Positions 6,226-10,429 of a DNA stretch of 10,429 bases are shown piece after piece. Under the pieces are notes generated by a model. It made no database searches, had not been told where the DNA came from, and saw nothing but the letters and a program-made list of their open reading frames with translations. Source of the stretch: Candidatus Brocadiales bacterium (GTDB lineage Bacteria; Planctomycetota; Brocadiia; Brocadiales; Bathyanammoxibiaceae); assembly GCA_030586765.1 (NCBI GenBank), contig JAUQZZ010000061.1, forward strand, positions 1 to 10,429, written 5' to 3'. Numbering within the stretch: the stretch's first letter is position 1; each line of letters opens with the position of its first letter. The position numbers were made by a program, and so were the translations under genes.

Positions 6226-7680
6226 GTGGACCTTTGGGGGTTCTTGAGTGACAAGGAGAATTCTGCCGCCAGGAACTTCATCCTTTCCTCTGTGATATGG
6301 CTAGCCCTGGTGGTGGTAGTAGCCCTTGTACTGGCTATTAAGTTTAACTGGCCTGATTTTTTGAGTAATGTCTCCTGGCTTTCCTTTGGACGTCTTAGAC
6401 CCCTCCACGTTAATGGGGCCCTCTTTGGCTGGCTCTCCATGTCCAATGTGGGCATCATGCTCTACATCGTACCCAGGCTCACAGGGGTAAGGCTTTGGAG
6501 TGAGAGGTTGGGCAACCTTACCTGTCTCCTCTGGAATCTGTTTCTTGGTTTCTCCGCCGTAACCCTACTAGCTGGCTATACCCAAGGGAGGGAATATGCG
6601 GAGTACATCCTGCCCATCGACTTCCTCCTGATGTTGTGCCTATTCCTGCTTCTGTACAACGTCTTTAAGACCGTACTCACGAGGAAAGAGAAGGTCATGT
6701 ATGTGAGCCTTTGGTACTTTGTGGGTGCCCTGGTCTGGACGCCTTTTATCTATGTGGTGGGCAATAACTTCCTTATGGACCTCACAGGACTGGGGGGTAG
6801 GGGGCCTGTCTCGGGAATAAATGACGCCATGCTTAACTGGTGGTACGGCCATAACCTTATTGCCATGTGGTTTGGAAACCTGGGCCTGGGTATTTTTTAT
6901 TACTTTCTTCCCGTCCTCACCAGGAATGCCCTCTACAGCCACAGGCTCTCCCTGATAGGCTTCTGGACACTGGCCTTTTTCTATGTCTGGAACGGTCAAC
7001 ACCACCTCATCTACGGTCCTGGGCCAGACTGGCTGGAAAGCGTGGCTATAATATTTAGTGTGTTGATGGTTATCCCGGTCTTTGCCGTGGTGTACAACTT
7101 CTTTAAGACGGCTCAGGGCAAGTGGCACCTCCTCTTTCAGAATTCCCAGGAGGCCCTGCCCCTGAAATTCCTTCTGATAGGAGGATTTGCCTATTTCCTC
7201 ACCTGTATGCAGGGCCCTCTCACTAACGCCCCCAGAACCATCAATGCCTTTTTCCATTTTAGTTATTGGATAGTGGGCCATGCCCACCTGGCTTTCTTAG
7301 GGGCCTTTTCCTTTATAAATATGGCCGCTATATATTACGTCCTGCCCAGGGTTCTGAAGACCCCAGTAAGCCTCAGGCTGGCCAACTGGCACTTCGGATT
7401 ATTCGCCACTGGGCTGATGACCTTCCTGGGCGTCCTCCATTCCTCAGCGATAATACAGGGAGGCCTCTGGACGGCCAAGATTCAGGAGTATGACTTCCTC
7501 ACAGGTGCCACCCTCTGGAGACCTGCTGTGGAGCATATAGAGGTGGTAAGGAGCCTTCAGCCCTTCTATTTTGCCATTATGATTGGTGCCAGCCTTATGG
7601 TTGTTGGGATACTGACCTTTGTAATTAATGTCCTTTGGACGGCCTATAAGGCCGCTGGAAGGCAGGAGGCGGAGGTCTAG
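6226..7680 (+). CDS. ccoN: cbb3-type cytochrome c oxidase subunit I
   Basis: 484 residues with about a dozen TM segments. This is the catalytic haem-copper subunit, which reduces O2 to water and pumps protons in the inner membrane. Ligands can be placed: H61 (HVNGALFGWL) and H354 for low-spin haem b, H352 (GHAH) for haem b3, and H209 (WYGHN), H259 and H260 (NGQHH) for CuB. Y253 lies six residues before H259, where cbb3 oxidases have the active-site Tyr crosslinked to the helix-VI His. This separates it from NO-reductase NorB. The GTG start at 6226 has AAAGG (6213-6217) eight nt upstream; no ATG gives a better N-terminus. The Shine-Dalgarno of the next gene, ccoO, lies inside its last codons, so translation is likely coupled. 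The upstream gap holds the palindromic G-rich element and no clear promoter. Confidence 0.95.
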   Translation: MDLWGFLSDKENSAARNFILSSVIWLALVVVVALVLAIKFNWPDFLSNVSWLSFGRLRPLHVNGALFGWLSMSNVGIMLYIVPRLTGVRLWSERLGNLTCLLWNLFLGFSAVTLLAGYTQGREYAEYILPIDFLLMLCLFLLLYNVFKTVLTRKEKVMYVSLWYFVGALVWTPFIYVVGNNFLMDLTGLGGRGPVSGINDAMLNWWYGHNLIAMWFGNLGLGIFYYFLPVLTRNALYSHRLSLIGFWTLAFFYVWNGQHHLIYGPGPDWLESVAIIFSVLMVIPVFAVVYNFFKTAQGKWHLLFQNSQEALPLKFLLIGGFAYFLTCMQGPLTNAPRTINAFFHFSYWIVGHAHLAFLGAFSFINMAAIYYVLPRVLKTPVSLRLANWHFGLFATGLMTFLGVLHSSAIIQGGLWTAKIQEYDFLTGATLWRPAVEHIEVVRSLQPFYFAIMIGASLMVVGILTFVINVLWTAYKAAGRQEAEV

Positions 7681-7681
7681 A

Positions 7682-8233
7682 GTGTATACTGCCCTACTGC
7701 TCCTCATCCTTGCGGCAAGTATCCTCTGTCTCGGAGGGATATACTACAAAAGGAGTGTTACCTTTGGGCTCCTGGTACCTGGTGCCCTGCTCATGATTAT
7801 CATAGCCTTTCTCTCCACAGCAGTCCTCCCCTCTATGGAAAAAATCCCTTCCACTCCCAAAGGTCTCCCATACACAGAGAAACAACTCCTGGGAAGGAAG
7901 ATATATGTCAGGGAGGGGTGTGTGTACTGCCACACCCAGCAGGTGAGGCCTATAAAGACAGATGCAGGCCTTGGAAGTGTCTCACAGGCAGGAGACTATC
8001 TATATGATTACCCCCATCTCCTGGGTACCGAGCGCACAGGGCCAGACCTCTCCCACCTGGGGGGAAAATATGAGGACCAATGGCATCGTAATCACCTTAC
8101 TAATCCCAGGCCCAAAAGACCAGAGGAAGAGGGTATGCCCGGAAAGGTCCCTGGCTCTATAATGCCTGCCTTTTCCTATCTCTCCGGGGAGGAGATGGAT
8201 GCCCTTATTGCCTATCTTCAGGCCCTTAGATAG
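7682..8233 (+). CDS. ccoO: cbb3-type cytochrome c oxidase subunit II, monohaem
   Basis: 183 residues from GTG 7682, one base after the ccoN stop. GGAGG (7671-7675) sits 6 nt upstream, so this start is far better than the in-frame ATG at 7628 inside ccoN, which would add an Arg-rich tail. The haem c motif is C80-V-Y-C83-H84, followed by TQQVRP, a CcoO/FixO signature. LLGTERTGPDLSHLGG and the axial M161 (GSIMPAFSYL) complete the family pattern. The protein receives electrons in the periplasm and passes them to CcoN. Two hydrophobic segments precede the haem domain (about 3-19 and 26-48, with YYKRS between them), whereas CcoO usually has one N-terminal anchor. With a basic linker inside, both termini would be periplasmic. 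Confidence 0.95.
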   Translation: MYTALLLLILAASILCLGGIYYKRSVTFGLLVPGALLMIIIAFLSTAVLPSMEKIPSTPKGLPYTEKQLLGRKIYVREGCVYCHTQQVRPIKTDAGLGSVSQAGDYLYDYPHLLGTERTGPDLSHLGGKYEDQWHRNHLTNPRPKRPEEEGMPGKVPGSIMPAFSYLSGEEMDALIAYLQALR

Positions 8234-8294
8234 GAGGGATTAAGTTGAGAAAGCCAGTCAGCCAGGATAGTCCCCTAATGCGGATTCAGCCACC

Positions 8295-8370
8295 CCCCTC
8301 CCTGGATGGGAGGGGTTGGGGGAGGGTGATACTTCACCCCCACCCTTACCCTCCCCCATCGAGGGGGAGG
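8295..8370. repeat. G-rich imperfect palindromic element, copy 2
   Basis: Second copy of the 6070-6146 element, in the same orientation. Hairpin CCCCTCCC-TGGAT-GGGAGGGG (8295-8315) is followed by CCTCCCCC-ATCGA-GGGGGAGG (8353-8370). It matches copy 1 apart from a few substitutions and small indels in the centre, and 8333-8360 is exactly identical. The G-runs at 8308-8326 form a predicted quadruplex. It fills much of the 8234-8465 gap after ccoO. The remaining gap sequence holds no ORF or promoter that I could support. Confidence 0.8.
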
Positions 8371-8465
8371 ATATAATGGTTGGAGTTTACTGTGGCCTGG
8401 AAAGTCACAAGACCTTCCTCTGGCACGGGGCCGCCTATCCATTACTTTTGTAGAGGGATTGAGTC

Positions 8466-8687
8466 ATGAAAGACAAGGTCTTTAAGGCATTTTCAAGGGT
8501 TCTTCCTTGCGCCTGAATCCTGGACAGCGTCCGGGAGACGTCCCTATATTCTAACTGGATAAACCTCTCTGTAGGAGGCCTTTTCTTTGTAGGCGCCCTC
8601 TTTGCCTTCATCGCCGCCTGGAGACGGGGCTATCTCAATTTTAAGGATATGGAAGACGTGAAGTATAAGATTCTGGAGGACCAATGA
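8466..8687 (+). pseudogene. CcoS-like small membrane ORF interrupted by in-frame TGA
   Basis: ATG 8466, with GAGGG at 8453-8457 as a possible Shine-Dalgarno, opens a frame reading MKDKVFKAFSRVLPCA that meets TGA at 8514-8516. The same frame then runs to TGA 8685-8687. Its second part has a TM segment (about 8568-8618, LSVGGLFFVGALFAFIAAW) followed by RRGYLNFKDMEDVKYKILED. This TM-plus-acidic tail resembles CcoS/FixS, the small factor needed for copper and haem assembly of cbb3 oxidases. A CcoQ-like identity is the alternative. No ATG, GTG or TTG lies in frame between 8517 and the end of the TM, so there is no conventional start for the second part. It may be a nonsense-broken gene, a sequencing error, or be expressed by readthrough or an unusual start. 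The 3' end overlaps the next gene as ATGA, which suggests the frame was translated. Confidence 0.55.
8519..8535 (+). other. Stem-loop directly after the in-frame TGA
   Basis: CCTGGAC (8519-8525) pairs with GTCCGGG (8529-8535) through seven pairs including one G-T wobble, around the loop AGC. It begins two bases after the TGA at 8514-8516. The loop is closer to the TGA and smaller than in known bacterial SECIS elements, so selenocysteine insertion is not well supported. Confidence 0.35.
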
Positions 8688-8818
8688 TTAACATAGAAGA
8701 AGAAGAGATAAAAAAGGGGGAGGGCAAGATCCCATGGTTCCTGAAGCTGGCCTTTCTAGGTTTTATCTTCTGGTCCCTTTATTATCTATGGAAGAACGTA
8801 AAGATAGGCCAGCCCTGA
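8684..8818 (+). CDS. Small CcoP N-terminal-like membrane anchor
   Basis: 44 residues, ATG 8684 to TGA 8816-8818, starting inside the stop of the CcoS-like frame (ATGA overlap). An acidic/basic N-terminus (about 1-15, MINIEEEEIKKGEGK) is followed by IPWFLKLAFLGFIFWSLYYL as one TM segment. This matches the segment of CcoP/FixP where an acidic stretch and a P-x-W motif precede the second TM helix (FixP N-terminal domain), but no CxxCH follows. In canonical cbb3 oxidases this subunit carries two haems c and feeds electrons to CcoO. Here only the anchor remains, so it may stabilise CcoN-CcoO or dock a soluble cytochrome such as the one at 5527-6003. The reading frame and context are good. The homology rests on a short hydrophobic match. 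Confidence 0.65.
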   Translation: MINIEEEEIKKGEGKIPWFLKLAFLGFIFWSLYYLWKNVKIGQP

Positions 8819-8853
8819 ACCATACCAGGTTCGGGGACAGCCCCAAAAGAGGT

Positions 8854-8881
8854 TTGTCTTTTCCCTTTGTTGTTGTATAAT
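8854..8881 (+). promoter_or_regulatory. Sigma70-type promoter for PDZ lipoprotein/clpX
   Basis: TTGTCT (8854-8859, four of six matches to the -35 consensus) and a perfect TATAAT (8876-8881) are separated by 16 bp. Transcription would start near 8888, immediately before the ribosome-binding site AAGGGG (8889-8894), so the mRNA would be near-leaderless unless another start is used. It separates the oxidase genes from the lipoprotein-clpX unit. Confidence 0.55.
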
Positions 8882-8901
8882 ACGTCTGAAGGGGTTTCCA
8901 A

Positions 8902-9429
8902 ATGGGGATTCTTTTTAAGATTATCTTAATAGTACTGATAACCTCTGGCTGTGCTACTGCCAGTAAAGAGAGGACAGGAGTAGAACTCCAGAAGCCTGAG
9001 AAAGAAAACGGCATCCTGGTTAATGCTGTTACAGAGGGAGGGGCGGCCGAGAAGGCAGGTCTCCAGAAGGGGGACGTCATTGTGGCCTACGAAGGTAAGG
9101 GCATTACCGACCCTGTCCAGGTAGAGAGGGATATCGCCACCTCCCCAGTGGGCAGGACGGTACAGATGACCATTATTCGCCAAGGTAAATACCTGAATGT
9201 CCAGATGCCTATCGAAAAGAAGCGCTCCAGGATAATAAACGTTACCCACTCCCGGGAGGAGCCAGACTACGCCCTTCAAGTCATTGAGGAGGTTCTCTGG
9301 GTAGGCAGCTATCCTTACCCCATAGCCGTTGAGGATGTGCAAAGGGACCTGAGGCTCCTTCCCAGGAGTATTACGCCAGACCACAACCCCTCTGTCCCTT
9401 CAACCTTCTTTACCATTACAGTACGCTAA
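8902..9429 (+). CDS. PDZ-domain putative lipoprotein
   Basis: 175 residues. The N-terminus (MGILFKIILIVLITSGCATA) is a lipoprotein-like signal with Cys17 as the acylation candidate; the -3 position is Thr rather than the usual Leu, so the lipobox is imperfect. Residues about 35-105 form a PDZ domain: GILVNAVTEGGAAEKAGL, KGDVIVAYEGKGI and a closing QMTIIRQGKYLNVQMPIEKK. No protease catalytic domain is present. The C-terminal 60 residues are unrecognised. ATG 8902 is supported by AAGGGG seven nt upstream and the promoter at 8854. The stop lies 3 bp before clpX, so the pair is probably co-transcribed. PDZ domains of this type bind C-terminal or extended peptides, so an envelope scaffolding or substrate-recognition role is plausible but not shown. 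Confidence 0.82.
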   Translation: MGILFKIILIVLITSGCATASKERTGVELQKPEKENGILVNAVTEGGAAEKAGLQKGDVIVAYEGKGITDPVQVERDIATSPVGRTVQMTIIRQGKYLNVQMPIEKKRSRIINVTHSREEPDYALQVIEEVLWVGSYPYPIAVEDVQRDLRLLPRSITPDHNPSVPSTFFTITVR

Positions 9430-9432
9430 GAG

Positions 9433-10429
9433 ATGGCAAAAAGGCTGGGAAAGGAAGACTCTGAGAAAAAGGCCTGCTCCTTCTGCAACCGAAGTTATGA
9501 GGTGGTTAATCGCCTCATCCAGGGCAACCCCAGTACCTATATCTGCGACGATTGCGTAGAGGCCTGCAGGACCCTCCTTCAAAGCGAGGAGGAGAAGAAG
9601 GTTCCCTCTTCTAAGCTCATAGAAAAACTTCCCGTCCCCAGCAACATTAAGGCCCATTTAGACGAATATGTGATAGGCCAGGAAAAGGCCAAGAAGATCC
9701 TGGCCGTTGCCGTGTATAACCACTATAAAAGGTTAATCACTGGCAGGTCTGCGGAGGTGGAGATAGACAAGAGTAATGTCCTCCTTGTGGGCCCCACGGG
9801 TTGTGGCAAGACCTTGCTGGCCAGGGTTCTGGCCAAGTTCCTCAACGTCCCCTTCGCTATTGCTGACGCTACCACCCTTACTGAGGCAGGATATGTGGGA
9901 GAGGATGTGGAAAATGTGCTGGTAAAACTCCTCCAGAATGCAGACTATAATGTGAGCTATGCAGAGAAAGGAATCGTTTACATAGACGAGATAGACAAGA
10001 TAGCGCGAAAAGGCCCACATCCCTCCATTACCAGGGATGTATCAGGGGAAGGGGTTCAGCAGGCCCTCTTGAAGCTCCTGGAGGGCACCGTGGCCAACGT
10101 CCCCCCTCAGGGGGGAAGAAAGCACCCTGAACAGCAGTTTATAGCCGTAGATACTACCAACATACTCTTTATCTGCGGCGGTACCTTCCACGGCATAGAA
10201 CAGATTATCAGCAGGAGGCTGGGCAAAAAGGGCATAGGCTTCGATGTGCGCTTCCAGGGGAGCGAGTTTCCTGGTGAGATTACCTCTCACATAAAGACAG
10301 AGGACTTGATAGAGTTTGGTTTAATCCCAGAGTTTGTGGGCAGGCTTCATGTAGTGGCACCCTTGATGACCCTGGGAGAGAAGGAGCTGGTAAGGATTAT
10401 GGTAGAGCCCCGCAATGCCCTGGTAAAGC
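9433..10429 (+). CDS. clpX: ClpX, ATP-dependent unfoldase subunit of ClpXP (3' end outside window)
   Basis: 332 codons are visible of a protein usually about 410-430 long. The N-terminal zinc-binding domain has C15-x2-C18 and C38-x2-C41. AAA+ motifs follow: Walker A GPTGCGKT (120-127), the GYVG pore loop (153-156), Walker B IVYIDEID (181-188), the RKH pore-2 loop (229-231) and the Arg-finger region FVGRL (301-305). The protein unfolds tagged substrates and threads them into ClpP in the cytoplasm. The start ATG 9433 lies 3 bp after the lipoprotein stop, with only a weak ribosome-binding site, consistent with coupled translation. clpP is not in the window, whereas clpX often follows tig-clpP, so this neighbourhood is less usual. 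The C-terminal sensor-2 domain and the IGF loop region cannot be fully assessed because of the right-edge truncation. Confidence 0.97.
   Translation, partial: MAKRLGKEDSEKKACSFCNRSYEVVNRLIQGNPSTYICDDCVEACRTLLQSEEEKKVPSSKLIEKLPVPSNIKAHLDEYVIGQEKAKKILAVAVYNHYKRLITGRSAEVEIDKSNVLLVGPTGCGKTLLARVLAKFLNVPFAIADATTLTEAGYVGEDVENVLVKLLQNADYNVSYAEKGIVYIDEIDKIARKGPHPSITRDVSGEGVQQALLKLLEGTVANVPPQGGRKHPEQQFIAVDTTNILFICGGTFHGIEQIISRRLGKKGIGFDVRFQGSEFPGEITSHIKTEDLIEFGLIPEFVGRLHVVAPLMTLGEKELVRIMVEPRNALVK

Noticed and set aside
6640..7287. 215-residue minus-strand ORF
   Set aside because: Antisense to ccoN, with no recognisable domain; the sense-strand protein has a complete set of oxidase ligands.
6226..7680. 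NO-reductase NorB instead of CcoN
   Set aside because: The Tyr in helix VII six residues before the CuB His pair and the adjacent CcoO with CVYCHTQQVRP indicate a cbb3 oxidase.
7628..7681. Upstream ATG start for ccoO
   Set aside because: It lies inside ccoN and would add an Arg-rich tail; GTG 7682 has an ideal ribosome-binding site.
8372..8377. TATAAT as a promoter -10 box after the second G-rich repeat
   Set aside because: The sequence 15-19 bp upstream is C-rich repeat with no -35-like hexamer.
8514..8516. TGA as a selenocysteine codon or as part of an alternative genetic code
   Set aside because: Other genes here use TGA as a normal stop and TGG for Trp; the following hairpin is too near and its loop too small for a bacterial SECIS.
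8926..9384. 152-residue minus-strand ORF
   Set aside because: Antisense to the PDZ lipoprotein; the sense strand has a PDZ domain, promoter and ribosome-binding site.

Overview
The window is about 10.4 kb of bacterial chromosome with dense, operon-like packing, roughly balanced base composition and standard code use. No phylogenetic marker gives a firm assignment. The cbb3 oxidase, monoheme cytochrome, MoxR/Bat operon and ClpX would suit a microaerophilic or facultatively anaerobic Gram-negative. A Desulfobacterota- or Nitrospirota-like lineage is a guess only.

Region 1 (1-4081, minus strand) is a tight operon. It runs from a MoxR-type AAA+ ATPase to a DUF58 protein and then a large Bat-type membrane vWA protein that leaves the window at the left edge. 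The first two genes overlap by 4 bp (ATGA) and the next two are 2 bp apart. Such operons are thought to use the ATPase as a chaperone for vWA/MIDAS proteins in envelope or stress functions. The Bat gene carries two identical in-frame copies and one degenerate copy of a short palindrome.

Region 2 (4082-4502) is a divergent non-coding gap with several inverted repeats. Region 3 (4503-5390, plus strand) holds three small genes: a CxxC zinc-ribbon protein, a single-TM protein and a stand-alone receiver-domain response regulator.

Region 4 (5391-8818, plus strand) is a respiratory module: a periplasmic monoheme cytochrome c, ccoN and ccoO of a cbb3-type oxidase, a CcoS-like small membrane ORF, and a 44-residue protein resembling the membrane anchor of CcoP without haem domains. 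No full CcoP is present here, so the upstream monoheme cytochrome may be the electron donor. The CcoS-like ORF has an in-frame TGA and no obvious start after it, so it is broken, recoded or unusually initiated. Two copies of a G-rich imperfect palindrome of about 77 bp lie upstream of ccoN and downstream of ccoO.

Region 5 (8819-10429, plus strand) has a sigma70-like promoter, a PDZ-domain putative lipoprotein and clpX, which leaves the window at the right edge.

The observations most worth checking are the TGA-interrupted CcoS-like gene with the headless CcoP anchor, the composite palindromic/G-quadruplex repeats, and a short palindrome that sits in coding DNA in two reading frames.
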